Source of the DNA: an uncultured Chloroflexota bacterium
GTDB taxonomy: Bacteria > Chloroflexota > Chloroflexia > Chloroflexales > Chloroflexaceae
Direction: 5' to 3'
Length of the DNA: 50,070 nt
Assembly: GCA_937120965.1 (NCBI GenBank)
Contig: CAKZKA010000106.1
Coordinates: 1-50,070, forward strand
Positions 30,106 through 39,780 of the stretch are shown here, in pieces (within the stretch, counting starts at the first letter, position 1; every line of letters begins with the position of its first letter). A model generated the notes under the pieces. The model was not told the origin of the DNA. It searched no databases and worked only from the letters and a program-made list of their open reading frames with translations. The translations under genes and the position numbers were made by a program.

Positions 30106-32307
30106 CTACACCTGAAAGGGGCTGTGTCCTCCCACACCCTCCCGGACCTCTGCCCGGTCGAGGAAGACACCGAGCTGACGACCATCGGGAGCAGTAAAGG
30201 TCGGGCTGCGGAGAGCGATCTCAGCGCTCGTTGCGGGCAGCAGCACGCGCACGGTGCGCCAGTGGCGATCCACCGTCGCCGTGGCGCAGTACGCTCCGGC
30301 GCAGATGTGCAGCGGTACCCCCTGGCTCCGGGGCCAGGGCGCCGTCACCCGCAGGGTCAGCAGGACCGGCGCGGACCCGCTGCCCAGGCGCAGCCGCCCG
30401 TCGCCGCCAGTCCAGCGCCCGGTCGCCTGGTGCGCCTGCTCCGCCGGGTAGACATGGCCCACATAGCCGAAGTCCAGCCCATTGCCGAGATCTATGGTCG
30501 AGGTGGGGCGAGGACGCAGAAAGCGGTAGCTCCAGTCGGTGAGCCGGCCTGGATCGAGGTAGCGCCCCTGGAAGGCGCTGCGGGCCTCATCGGCACGCCC
30601 CTGCTCGCGCAGCAGGTCGCCGCGACGGGCGCTGGCAGCGGGGTAGGGGCCAGCCAGGGCAAAGGCCAGGTCGTAGGCCGCAGCGGCCCCCTCGAGGTCG
30701 CCCCGGCGCCGTCGCAGGTCGCCGAGGGCGATCCAGCCATCGGGGGTTTCGTTCGCCGCCAGGGCCGCCAGGTAGACGCGCTCGGCGGCGACGAAGTGGC
30801 CCGTCGCCGCCAACCCGTCGCCGGCCCAGCGGGAGAGGCTGCGCGCCGTCCCTTCCAGCGCCCACGACCATGGGTAGTAGAGGAGCAAGGGCAGGAGCGC
30901 CAGCGCCAGCGGCATGGCCACGACCAGGCCGGCCCGGGGGCGTGGCCACGCCCCGCGCAGCAGCGCATCGGCGCCAGTGCCTGCCAGCGGCAGCAGGGCA
31001 ATGAACAGAAAGTGCCGGTACCGACCCTCGGCATGGGTCAGCAGCGTTACGGCGATGAACAGCACCATCCACAGGGCAAGCAGCGCCGTCAGCTCATCGC
31101 GCCGCGACAGCCCGAGCGCCAGGCCAGAGGCGGCCAGGAGCAGGCACACCAGGTAGAGCAGGTCATCGAGGAGCAGCCCGGCCAGGAACACCGGTGGCGG
31201 CGGGTCCGCATAGTAACTGGGCAGCAGAAAGCGATCCTGGATGATTTTTACCGCCCAGAGACGGCTCCACTCCACGGGGAGCTTCCGCAGAACGATGGAG
31301 GGGTCCTCCCACAGACGCGCCAGCCCGCGTCGGGTGGCTTCGTCGGCCCGCGCCACTGGATCGGGAATGGCTTCAAGGATGCGGTTGATCGTGTCAAGGT
31401 CCTCGCGCGGCTCGTAGAAGGCCCAGAGGTTGTAGGCGAAGCCCGTCTCAACCAGGACGCAGCTCGTATAGGCCCGGCAGTTCCGGAACGTCCACGGAGC
31501 GATCACCAGCCCGGCGCAGATGGCCGGCAACAGGGCCGCCAGCAGAGCGCGCGGCCAGGGCCAGCCATGCCGCCGCAGGGCGATGCTGGCCACCCACAGC
31601 ATCAATACCGGTAGAAACACCAGCGTCGCCGAACGGGTCAGGCTGGCCAGCCCGAACAATGCCCCGGCCAGAGCCAGCCGCCACCCGCCCCCGGCGCGCC
31701 GCCAGACCGCCAGGGCTAGCAGCGTGCCACCGAAGAGCAGGCTGAAGAGCGTCTCGCTCATATACAGGCTGGCGAAGGTGGCGCTGGTCTGGAGCAAGGC
31801 CGCAGCCAGGGCCGCCAGCAGGGCAGCCCGTTCGCCGCTGGCGGGCGCCAGTTCGCGGGCCAGGCGGTAGACCAGGTAGACCACGGCCACACTGGCGGCG
31901 ATGTTCGGCAGGGCGGCGCGCCACAGGTCGCCGCCGGCCAGCCAGAGCGAACCGGCGAGGAACAGCGGGTAGAGCGGCGCGCGCAGCCAGCGCCACTCGG
32001 CGTAGAATGACCATCCCCGGCCGGCGAGCAGGTCGCGGGCGACGCGGATGTACTCTACCTCATCGTTGGCCGGTTCGTGCAGAGGCTGCGCCCAGAGGAT
32101 CAGGCGCCACGCCAGGGCCAGCAGCAAAATCAGCAGCAGCAGCAGCGCCCCCCGCCACGGGTGCAGGCGTCTGTGTCCAGCATCAGGGTAACCACGCAAG
32201 GCCGGGAGCGCGGGCGTCCCGCCCGCATTAGCATTCGAGGGCAAGCTCTCCTCGCTCCCGGGAGAAGGGTGAACAGGTGCGCGCTGGCTGAAGGTTGGCA
32301 GCTTCAC
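30106..32307 (-). CDS. GT39/ArnT-like membrane glycosyltransferase with TPR and C-terminal beta domain
   Basis: This 733-residue protein has about 11-13 membrane helices (from about 52 to 485) and the GT39/ArnT-type acidic loop motif ANDEVEYI near residues 79-86. It should transfer a sugar from a polyprenyl-phosphate donor at the outer membrane face. TPR-like helices follow at about 495-575, then a C-terminal beta-rich domain (about 600-725). The start is doubtful. GTG 32307 lacks a clear ribosome site, and residues 25-36 are encoded by the dispersed GC-rich 20-mer. TTG 32199 is an alternative. The last residues (VREGVGGHSPFQV) resemble family A read-through. It is downstream of the Calx-beta gene and may glycosylate that Ser/Thr/Pro-rich protein. 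Confidence 0.82.
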   Translation of the reverse strand: MKLPTFSQRAPVHPSPGSEESLPSNANAGGTPALPALRGYPDAGHRRLHPWRGALLLLLILLLALAWRLILWAQPLHEPANDEVEYIRVARDLLAGRGWSFYAEWRWLRAPLYPLFLAGSLWLAGGDLWRAALPNIAASVAVVYLVYRLARELAPASGERAALLAALAAALLQTSATFASLYMSETLFSLLFGGTLLALAVWRRAGGGWRLALAGALFGLASLTRSATLVFLPVLMLWVASIALRRHGWPWPRALLAALLPAICAGLVIAPWTFRNCRAYTSCVLVETGFAYNLWAFYEPREDLDTINRILEAIPDPVARADEATRRGLARLWEDPSIVLRKLPVEWSRLWAVKIIQDRFLLPSYYADPPPPVFLAGLLLDDLLYLVCLLLAASGLALGLSRRDELTALLALWMVLFIAVTLLTHAEGRYRHFLFIALLPLAGTGADALLRGAWPRPRAGLVVAMPLALALLPLLLYYPWSWALEGTARSLSRWAGDGLAATGHFVAAERVYLAALAANETPDGWIALGDLRRRRGDLEGAAAAYDLAFALAGPYPAASARRGDLLREQGRADEARSAFQGRYLDPGRLTDWSYRFLRPRPTSTIDLGNGLDFGYVGHVYPAEQAHQATGRWTGGDGRLRLGSGSAPVLLTLRVTAPWPRSQGVPLHICAGAYCATATVDRHWRTVRVLLPATSAEIALRSPTFTAPDGRQLGVFLDRAEVREGVGGHSPFQV
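32208..32227. repeat. Dispersed GC-rich 20-mer, copy 2
   Basis: Identical to 11626-11645 and located within the annotated N-terminal codons of the GT39 gene, which weakens the case for the upstream GTG start. Confidence 0.6.
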
Positions 32308-32329
32308 GCTACCATGATAGCGCAGAACC

Positions 32330-32602
32330 GTCTGGCGCTCCAGGAAGAGAGGGCTTCACCCTCCCAAACCCTCCCGCGGGCGGGCTCTGTTCACCTCAGA
32401 GTCAGCCACGCCGCGCGCATTCGTTTATTCGTTTCCCATTCGGTGGCCCATTTCCCCTCGGCGTCCCAGGAAGCCTATCCCGGAGCAGGTGAAACCCGTT
32501 GCAGGGCTGCGCCCTCCCAAACCCTCCCCGCGGGCGGGTTGGTTCCTGGGAGGGCGCAGCCCTCCCACACCCTCCCGCGCGCGGGCTATGTTCACCTCAG
32601 TA
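32330..32602 (-). repeat. Family A repeats in reverse orientation after the Calx-beta gene
   Basis: Read on the minus strand, CTGAGGTGAACATAGCCCGC starts at about 32600 and contains the TGA stop (32597-32599) of the Calx-beta gene. GGGAGGG modules follow to about 32485. A second unit lies between about 32400 and 32330. Between them, 32424-32464 holds a short block also found at 43592-43632. The spacer has no gene. Confidence 0.85.
32424..32464 (-). repeat. Short dispersed repeat E, copy 1
   Basis: On the minus strand this reads GGGGAAATGGGCCACCGAAT followed by GGGAAACGAAT. It is about 80 percent similar to 43592-43632. Both copies lie beside family A units. Confidence 0.5.
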
Positions 32603-35600
32603 TGGCGCATCGTACAGCAACGGCAGCAACCCTCCGTCGGCGACGGCTTCCAGCGCGTAGCGATTACGCCCACCGGAGCAGACCACCACTCGCCACCAGC
32701 CGCTGTCAGGAGCGGAGATAAGCTCCTGGACCCAGACGCCATCGCCGGCCATTCTCCCCTCGATGCCACCGCTGAGACCCTGCGGGTCATAGAGCTGGTC
32801 CGGGGCGTAGAAGCGCATACGCACACCGGACAGGCTGGTTTCTTCCTCGTCGAGGTCGAAGTTGTTCAGGATCAATGCGGCAGTACCCGGGGCCACATAG
32901 AACCACGCCGTTCTACACAGCGGCGCATCCGCCGGTGGGCGCACTTCGACGCCTCCCAGCAGCGTGCCAATGCGAACAGGCGCCCCGAGCGGCGAGAGGG
33001 CAATGGGACGGGTGAGCGGCGAGTTGTCGTGGTCGTAGCCGACGCGCACGGCCCAGTAGTTCTCGTCGTCGCCGTCGGTTTGCGCGCGCAACAAGTAGCG
33101 ACCGCACGGCTGGGGGGTGGCAATTGTCGCCAGCAACTCCCACGCCTCCGCCGCGGTATCCGGGGTGAAAGTGCGACCGGCAAGCACCCCGTTCCCCGCC
33201 GGAGTGATGGTTACCCCATCACTCTCGACGCGGCTGCCCGCATCGTACAACTCGAACCAGGTGGTGTTTGGCCCGTCGGCAGCCTCGGGATCAACGACAT
33301 CCAGACTTGCGCCAGAACCAACATGCACGGCCGGGCTCCATAGCTCAACGGTCAGTGACCGCTCGGCGGGCCAGCTACAGGGCAGCGCGATCTCGAGGAA
33401 GCTTGCGCCTGCCGTGCCCCGGCTCCCCGCGCTAGATGAACTACCCTGCTGAAAAGCTTGCCCCGTTCCGCTAGTGAGAAGGAAGGGCGCCACTTCCAGT
33501 GGCGAGAGGGCATCGTCTTCTTCGATCAGCACCGTCGCCACCGCAGGACTGCCGGGCATCGTGTTCTCGCCGGCGAGCAGCAGCACCTGCACCGTCTCGT
33601 AGCGTTCCTCGTCCGTAGCATCGTTGTCAAGAATGGGCAGCACGATGGTCTGCACCAGGTCGCCGGGGGCGAACGTCAGCACACCGGAGACCGGCGCGTA
33701 GTCCTCATCCGGAGTAGCCGTGCCGGGAAAAGTCTCGTAGCCAACCGTTACCGTGTAGACCAGTGTCTGGATCAGGCGTACGGCCAGCCGCGCCTCGCCG
33801 GCATCTTCGCGCACCACGCTCTCGGCCTGCACGAAACTCGCCAGCACGCGATCATTGTCCAGATTGGTGAGACGGATCTCCGTCACTCCGGCCAGTGGCG
33901 CATACCCGGAGGCGGGGTCCACGCTGAGGGATATCGAGTAGGGAATCGGGCCATCGTAGAGATCATCGTCAACGCCGCTGACCGTTACCGTGACCGGCTG
34001 GTTCCAGTTCAGGGCATTGAAGACCAGCGGCACGGGCGGAGCACTGATCTGTCCTTCGGTGGCATCGCTCGTCGTGACCTGCACCTGCACCGGCGCAAGG
34101 GGCTGGCTGGTGAGGCGCACTGTGAACGTTATCTGGTCGCCATCTTCGCTGGTAGTCCACCCCGATGGCGGGGCAACCTCCAGACCGGCAGTGTCATTAT
34201 CGGTGATCTCGACGGTAACGACCGGCCGTAACTCCGGCACGTTGCGATTGTAGAACGGATCTTCACTCGAGGCGACGTGGCGAATCAGGCTCTGTGAGGG
34301 CGTCCGATTTCCGTCCCTATCTTCATCCACGGCATCATCCACGGCGCGCACCTGCACGGTTTGCGGAAGGTTCCAGTTCGCCTCGGTGAAGGTAAGTGTC
34401 GCCGGGCTGGTCACCACCTGCCCGAGGGGGGCTTCCAGCACCAGTTCTTGATCGAAACTCAGGGTCACCGTTACAGGGGCGGTCGGTTGGGTCCGCAGCC
34501 GCACAGTGTAGCTGGCAGCCTGGGTTGGGCCGGGCGCTTCGGTCAGGCGCAGGAGTTGCGGCGCTACGAGCACGCCTGCCTCGTCATCATCCAGCACCCG
34601 CACGATGAGCGATCCTGGCGGGAGATTGCGGTAGACGGGGTCAGTGGTCTGGATCGTATGCGCGATGGTCGCCGTGGCGTCCGGCGCATCCACATCATTG
34701 TCAGGCGCGGTTATGGTCACCGTGCGCACCCGGTCGTTGCGACTGAAGACCAGGCTGGTTGGCGTCACCGTGATCGGCCCGCTGGTCGTCAAGGTGATTG
34801 TCACGGGCTGGATGGGGTCGGTAGCCAGGCTCACCTGATACGTCCGCGTCTGGCCCTCGGTCACCGTGAGCGGGCCAGGGGGAAGGATCAGCGCCGCGGT
34901 GTCGTTGTCGGCAATGGCTACCCTGACGGCAGGCCGTAACTCCGGCACATCGCGATTGTAGAAGGGATCGGCGCTGCTGGCCTGGTGGGCGATTTCGCTG
35001 ATGTGGGGTTCATCGGCCTCGTCTACCAGGTCGTCTATCGCCCGCACGAGGACCGTTTGCGCCACGTTCCAGCTCGTCGGCGTAAAGGTCAGGTTGAGCG
35101 GGCCAGTTGTGGCGCCATTCAGCGTCACTTCCTGGTCGAAGGTGATCCGCAGCGTAACGGCTGCCGTCGGCTGGCTGCTCAGGCGGATGCGGTAGGTGGC
35201 AGACTGCGTGGGACCGGGCGCCTCGGTCAGGTTCAGTTGCACCGGGCTTACCACCACTCCAGCCGTATCGTTGTCGGTAATCTCCACGCTGACGATAGGC
35301 CGCAGGTCCGGCACATCACGCGTGTAGAAGGGATCGCTGCTGGAGGCGCTATGGCGAATGAGGCTGGTATGGACGCTCTGATTGCCATTGCCATCTTCGT
35401 CCACATCGTCATCCACGGCGCGCACCAGCACCTCCTGCGGGCGATTCCAGGTTGCCGGTGTAAAGGTCAGGTTCAGCAGGCCGGTCGTGCGACCATTCAG
35501 GGTCACCTCCTGGTCAAAGGTGATGGTTACGGTCACCGGCTCGGTAGGCTGGCTACGCAGCCGCACGGTGTAGGTCGCAGACTGGGTCGGGCCGGGCGCC

Positions 35601-37405
35601 TCGGTCAGGCGCAGGAGTTGCGGCGCGACCAGCACACCGGCGGTGTCATTGTCGCGGATGGTTGCGGTGACCGTTGGCACCGTCAGGCGCGCGTAGAACC
35701 GATCGTCGCTGATGATCCGGTGCATCACCCGACCCGGGTGGGTTTCCTGCTCGTTGTCACCCTCATCAACGTCATCATCAACCGCCGTCAGGCGCACCTC
35801 CTGGGGGATGCGCCAGTTGGCGGGTGTAAACTCCAGCCTGGCAGGTGTGACCTCCACCTGGGAATCGGGTGTCAGTTCGATGGTCACCGGAGAGGTGGGT
35901 TCACTCTCCAAGACCACGGTATACGCGGTCGAGGCGCCTTCGTCCAGGGTAAAGGCCGTCTGGCTGAGGGTTACGCCAGCGGTGTCGTCATCAACGATGG
36001 TAAACAGGTACACTGACGGACTACTCAGCCCGGCGTTGCTGGGCGTGCCGAGGGTAACAAGAAGATACTCGTCGTCCTCGTCTACCTGGTCATCAACGAT
36101 AGTAAAGCGCAAGCGAGCGGCGGTGGCGCCGGCAGGGACAATCAACGCGCCGGCGCGCAGGGAGTGATCTTCGGGGCCGGCGGCGCCGCTCACAGCGAAG
36201 GGCACGACGACATCAATGGCGCCGGGCCGATCCAGTTCAACCGTAATGGCTGCTGAACCGCTACTCTCAGGTACGCTGCGCCGTTCGCCGGCGAAGCGCA
36301 CCGCAGGAGGCGCGTCACTATCGGTAATCGTAAGCAAGGCCACGCGCGATCCGACAATCTCGGCATTAGTGGGATTGGAGAGGCGGATCTCAACTGTCTC
36401 ATTCGGTTCATTCAGGTCATCGCTCAGTATCTCGATAGTGAACGAGCGGGCGATTGTGCCGGGAGCAAAGGTAAGCGTACCACTCGCGGGGCGGTAGTCA
36501 ACGCCAGGGGTAGCGGTGCCGCCGCCGGTGGCGTAGGCGACGGTAACGGCAGCCGAGGCGAGCCGGTTCAGGCGCACTTCCACCGTGGCCCGGCCCTGAG
36601 CCTCACTAACGACCAGCGCAGTTGTGGCAAAGCTCAGCTCGAGCGGGGGTTCGGGCGTGCTGGTTGGTGCAGGCGTGCTGGTTGGCTGTGGCAGCGCAGC
36701 CGTCTGCGTCGGCCGCGGCGCAGTCGGCGAGGGCGAGGGCGAGGGCGACGGCGTTAGCGCCGGGGCCGACGGGCTGGGCAGCGGCGTGGCAGTGGGCAGC
36801 GGCGTGGCGGTTGAGGGAGGCGGTGGCGCCGCCGCTGGTGGCTCATTCGGATTGGTAATCGGTGTGGTTGAAGCTTGCTCCTGCGGCGTGGGAGTGAAGA
36901 GCACCTGGCGCACCGGCACAGGCGTGGAGGTCGGGGCGCGCCGTGATTCGACGAGCATGGTAGGGCTGGGAACCAGCGTCGGCGGCGCGGTTGGCGTAGG
37001 CGATGGTGAAGGTGTGGGTGTTGCCGTCACCGGCAGGACAGGCGTGGCCGTCGGCTGGCCAATTACTGCAATAGGCACACTGTTCGGCGGAGGCAGATCG
37101 CCCGGAGTGTCAGCAGCGGACTGATCATGCTCGGCGGCGGCAATTGCCTCAGGGTTGATCGGCGGGATCAGGGGGCCGAACGGCCAGAAGCCATAATCGG
37201 CCCGATTACGGGCGGAGAGATCGCCGGCGTAGTGCGCCACCCTGGGCGAGGTGAGATCGAGGGCGATACGAGCGATCGTCGTAACCCCGATGAGAACGGC
37301 CAGGAGAGCCAGCAGGATGAGCCAGATCAGCGGCCGTGATAGGATGCGCCGGTCAGGCAGCCGCAGCCATCGAGCGCGACGAGTTTTCAGGGCTTGTGGT
37401 GTCAT
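32597..37405 (-). CDS. Giant membrane-anchored Calx-beta repeat surface protein
   Basis: This 1602-residue protein has one N-terminal membrane helix (about 25-47), so it is anchored with its bulk outside. A Pro/Thr/Ser-rich stalk follows (about 110-255), then typical Calx-beta domains (about 258-365 and 370-475) with DYRPASGTLTFAPG-type motifs. Several longer repeats of about 125 residues carry LTEAPGPTQ and DNDTAG motifs (about 480-1215). Another Calx-beta copy (about 1235-1345) precedes a C-terminal domain of about 250 residues. Acidic DDD/DND clusters suggest calcium binding. The start overlaps the kinase gene by 53 bp. Its TGA stop is inside a family A boundary. Adhesion or environmental sensing with the kinase is inferred. 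Confidence 0.88.
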   Translation of the reverse strand: MTPQALKTRRARWLRLPDRRILSRPLIWLILLALLAVLIGVTTIARIALDLTSPRVAHYAGDLSARNRADYGFWPFGPLIPPINPEAIAAAEHDQSAADTPGDLPPPNSVPIAVIGQPTATPVLPVTATPTPSPSPTPTAPPTLVPSPTMLVESRRAPTSTPVPVRQVLFTPTPQEQASTTPITNPNEPPAAAPPPPSTATPLPTATPLPSPSAPALTPSPSPSPSPTAPRPTQTAALPQPTSTPAPTSTPEPPLELSFATTALVVSEAQGRATVEVRLNRLASAAVTVAYATGGGTATPGVDYRPASGTLTFAPGTIARSFTIEILSDDLNEPNETVEIRLSNPTNAEIVGSRVALLTITDSDAPPAVRFAGERRSVPESSGSAAITVELDRPGAIDVVVPFAVSGAAGPEDHSLRAGALIVPAGATAARLRFTIVDDQVDEDDEYLLVTLGTPSNAGLSSPSVYLFTIVDDDTAGVTLSQTAFTLDEGASTAYTVVLESEPTSPVTIELTPDSQVEVTPARLEFTPANWRIPQEVRLTAVDDDVDEGDNEQETHPGRVMHRIISDDRFYARLTVPTVTATIRDNDTAGVLVAPQLLRLTEAPGPTQSATYTVRLRSQPTEPVTVTITFDQEVTLNGRTTGLLNLTFTPATWNRPQEVLVRAVDDDVDEDGNGNQSVHTSLIRHSASSSDPFYTRDVPDLRPIVSVEITDNDTAGVVVSPVQLNLTEAPGPTQSATYRIRLSSQPTAAVTLRITFDQEVTLNGATTGPLNLTFTPTSWNVAQTVLVRAIDDLVDEADEPHISEIAHQASSADPFYNRDVPELRPAVRVAIADNDTAALILPPGPLTVTEGQTRTYQVSLATDPIQPVTITLTTSGPITVTPTSLVFSRNDRVRTVTITAPDNDVDAPDATATIAHTIQTTDPVYRNLPPGSLIVRVLDDDEAGVLVAPQLLRLTEAPGPTQAASYTVRLRTQPTAPVTVTLSFDQELVLEAPLGQVVTSPATLTFTEANWNLPQTVQVRAVDDAVDEDRDGNRTPSQSLIRHVASSEDPFYNRNVPELRPVVTVEITDNDTAGLEVAPPSGWTTSEDGDQITFTVRLTSQPLAPVQVQVTTSDATEGQISAPPVPLVFNALNWNQPVTVTVSGVDDDLYDGPIPYSISLSVDPASGYAPLAGVTEIRLTNLDNDRVLASFVQAESVVREDAGEARLAVRLIQTLVYTVTVGYETFPGTATPDEDYAPVSGVLTFAPGDLVQTIVLPILDNDATDEERYETVQVLLLAGENTMPGSPAVATVLIEEDDALSPLEVAPFLLTSGTGQAFQQGSSSSAGSRGTAGASFLEIALPCSWPAERSLTVELWSPAVHVGSGASLDVVDPEAADGPNTTWFELYDAGSRVESDGVTITPAGNGVLAGRTFTPDTAAEAWELLATIATPQPCGRYLLRAQTDGDDENYWAVRVGYDHDNSPLTRPIALSPLGAPVRIGTLLGGVEVRPPADAPLCRTAWFYVAPGTAALILNNFDLDEEETSLSGVRMRFYAPDQLYDPQGLSGGIEGRMAGDGVWVQELISAPDSGWWRVVVCSGGRNRYALEAVADGGLLPLLYDAPY

Positions 37406-39614
37406 CGGCGTAGCGGAGTGTAAAGTAGAACGTACTGCCCTGCCCTGGAACGCTGGTTACCCCGATTGTGCCACCCTGGCGCTCAACCAACTGTTTGCAG
37501 ATCGCCAGGCCGAGGCCAATGCCACGCTCGCTTGAGTTAATCCCCTCGCTGGTGCCATCGCCACGGATGAACCGTTCGAAGATCTGGTTCTGCATATCCG
37601 GGGCAATACCCCGTCCGGTATCTTCCACCTCAACACGCACGTGGTCGCCGTGATCACGGGCGCGGACGGTAATACCGCCCTCGAATGTGTAGCGGCGGGC
37701 ATTGTCGAGCAACTGGTAAACAATCTGGCGCACCTGGTCGTAGTCACCCAGCACAGGCCGGAGGTCGGCGGCGAGATCGATTGTCAGGGTCAGACCCTTG
37801 GCCTTGATCTGGCTCTGCAAGGGAAAGGCGGCTTCACCGATCGGGCGGGCCAGATCGATCAGTTCGAGTTCCGTATTCAGAGTGCCGGCATCGAGATTGG
37901 CAATCACAATGACATTGTTTACAAGACTGGTCATGCTATTGGCGTGCTGGCGGATGGATTCCACAAACACGCGCTGCTCCTCCTCCATCGGTCCGGCCAG
38001 GCCGCGCAGGAGCAGATCGGCGTTGCCGCGGATGACGGTCAGCGGCGTGCGTAACTCGTGTGAAATCGTGCCGATGAAGTTGGTCTTGGCCCGATCGACC
38101 GTCACTTCGGCGGTCATATCCTGCAAGAGGCAGACATAACCGGAGCGCGAGCCATCGCTGGCGATCACCGGAGCGACGGAGGCGCGCACGATATACTCGC
38201 CGAGGGTGTAGAGGTCGCTGGCGCGCTGAGAGCCAAACCCCGGCACCCCTTCGACCAGACGATTGAGCGGGATATCGCTCAATTTCTCAGGTAGGGGCGC
38301 GTCATCGGCCAGGTTCATCAACTGGCGGGTCGCGCGGTTGATGAGCTTGATGTTCCCCAGATCATCAACCACAACGATCCCATCGGTAATACTCTCAACA
38401 ATCGCCGCGCGCTGGCTCGCTTCGGCCTGCACCTGCCCGTAGAGACGCACCAGGTACTCGGTCATCTGGTTAAAACTGGCAGCAAGCTGGCCGATCTCGT
38501 TTTCGGACACGATATAGGCGCGCCGATTGGTGTCGCCATGACTGATAGCCCTGGCGGTTGCGGCCAGTTCCTCGAGCGGGCGGGTGATCAACCGGGCGAT
38601 ACTCACACCGGCGATAATGATCACCAGCGACAGCACTACAATCAGGGTCACAATTGGACCGAGGGTGCTGTTCCAGGTATCCATCACATAGTCGCGGTCG
38701 AGGGCGGGCGCCAGGATGCCTACATTGCTGCCGCGAATAATCAATGGTACATAAGCAAACTGATACTCCCGGCCTCCGATGGTCTCTCGACTGAAAAGGG
38801 CGCCTGCTACCGGCGTTTCATTCCCGACGAACTTGCTCAGCAACTCCAGGCGCATCGGGGGGGCATTGCCGGCCCCGCTGGCATCAAAGGTGCTGCTCAC
38901 CACCCGGCCAGCCTCGTCGTAGAGGGTGATACCGGCAGCCTGCGAGCGAACCGCAAGCGCCGCGAGGAGATTGTTGACCCGTGTGGCGGCGATCAGCCCG
39001 CCCACCACAGTATCACCCGCGCGCACGGGAGCAATGGTTGCAAAATAGAGTTGATTGGTATCAGCAAAACGAATTAACCCGGCGTATTTATCACCATAGC
39101 TATCAGATTCACCACTCAGAACACGACTGGTAAACCAGGCGCCATTCAGATCTAGCGAGGGATGTGTAATATAGTCATCAGAAGCGCTATCAGTGGAACG
39201 CTCAAAGTCAACCAGGGTTTTTCCGTTGCGATCAAAAGCGATCAGGCGATCGAGATAGACCTCGTTACGCCTGGCGCCGACGCGGAAGAAGGGGTCAAGG
39301 GCCAGGGACAGGCCCGGCGCATCGCCGCGGGCCAGGGCATCGGCCACGGCGGGGGCGCCATTTGTTTCATTGGGAAGAGCAAACGCCACCTCGCGCAAGA
39401 ATTGCAGGTTGGCCTGCTCCTGGCTCACCAGCGTGTCATTGGCCGCCCGTGTGACCGCAGCGAGGTGGTTGTCAAAACGCTCCTGGAGCGACTGCCCCAC
39501 CAGATAGAACACGACCATCCCTCCCGCTACTGCCACAATCAGCGTCAGCAACAGGAAGGGGAAAATGATCTGGTAGCGTAGTTGGGAGTTAAACTCTTTC
39601 CACAACCGATGCAT
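37353..39614 (-). CDS. Cache-HAMP-PAS sensor histidine kinase
   Basis: This 753-residue membrane kinase has a first helix at about 18-40, a large extracytoplasmic Cache-like sensor (about 45-305), a second helix (about 318-338) and HAMP (about 340-392). PAS (about 400-505), HisKA with phospho-acceptor His519 (SHELRTPL) and HATPase (about 625-735, with DTGRGIAPD and GIGLGLAI) follow. It should autophosphorylate in response to an external ligand. No response regulator is adjacent; the next gene on the strand, overlapping by 53 bp, is the giant Calx-beta protein. A promoter and a palindromic operator candidate lie upstream. Confidence 0.92.
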   Translation of the reverse strand: MHRLWKEFNSQLRYQIIFPFLLLTLIVAVAGGMVVFYLVGQSLQERFDNHLAAVTRAANDTLVSQEQANLQFLREVAFALPNETNGAPAVADALARGDAPGLSLALDPFFRVGARRNEVYLDRLIAFDRNGKTLVDFERSTDSASDDYITHPSLDLNGAWFTSRVLSGESDSYGDKYAGLIRFADTNQLYFATIAPVRAGDTVVGGLIAATRVNNLLAALAVRSQAAGITLYDEAGRVVSSTFDASGAGNAPPMRLELLSKFVGNETPVAGALFSRETIGGREYQFAYVPLIIRGSNVGILAPALDRDYVMDTWNSTLGPIVTLIVVLSLVIIIAGVSIARLITRPLEELAATARAISHGDTNRRAYIVSENEIGQLAASFNQMTEYLVRLYGQVQAEASQRAAIVESITDGIVVVDDLGNIKLINRATRQLMNLADDAPLPEKLSDIPLNRLVEGVPGFGSQRASDLYTLGEYIVRASVAPVIASDGSRSGYVCLLQDMTAEVTVDRAKTNFIGTISHELRTPLTVIRGNADLLLRGLAGPMEEEQRVFVESIRQHANSMTSLVNNVIVIANLDAGTLNTELELIDLARPIGEAAFPLQSQIKAKGLTLTIDLAADLRPVLGDYDQVRQIVYQLLDNARRYTFEGGITVRARDHGDHVRVEVEDTGRGIAPDMQNQIFERFIRGDGTSEGINSSERGIGLGLAICKQLVERQGGTIGVTSVPGQGSTFYFTLRYADDTTSPENSSRSMAAAA

Positions 39615-39664
39615 TGTAGTTCATCCCGGTAGTGGCTTGTCAATCCTGGCGTGATGGGTGGCTT

Positions 39665-39701
39665 TTTGTGGGGAGGGCTTCACTCTCCCACGCCCCTCCG
39701 G
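39665..39701. repeat. Family A fragment in kinase leader
   Basis: GTGGGGAGGGCTTCACTCTCCCACGCCCCTCCG is a small remnant of the GGGAGGG...CCCTCCC module. It lies between the operator-like palindrome and the histidine kinase start. Confidence 0.5.
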
Positions 39702-39706
39702 CCACA

Positions 39707-39729
39707 TCCGTCACAATCATTGTGACGGA
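39707..39729. promoter_or_regulatory. Operator-like perfect palindrome
   Basis: TCCGTCACAAT (39707-39717), centre C, and ATTGTGACGGA (39719-39729) form a perfect 11 bp inverted repeat. It lies about 16-38 bases downstream of the predicted start of the kinase operon promoter, where a bound repressor would block transcription. The TCACA/TGTGA arms recall CRP-type half-sites in inverted order. The binding protein is unknown. Confidence 0.55.
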
Positions 39730-39751
39730 CCAGAGTGACGCAACCATGATT

Positions 39752-39780
39752 AGTATAGGTTCTCGGCCTGACGCGATCAA
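39752..39780 (-). promoter_or_regulatory. Promoter candidate for the kinase/Calx-beta operon
   Basis: On the minus strand TTGATC (39780-39775), a 17 bp spacer and TATACT (39757-39752) are found. The start would be near 39745 and the leader about 130 nt. The spacer 39781-40080 also holds an imperfect CTAAC...GTTAG repeat near 39803-39826 and otherwise nothing recognisable. Confidence 0.5.

Noticed and set aside
29430-30197. 255-codon frame after glycerate kinase
   Set aside because: It spans a family B element and inverted repeats and has no family resemblance.
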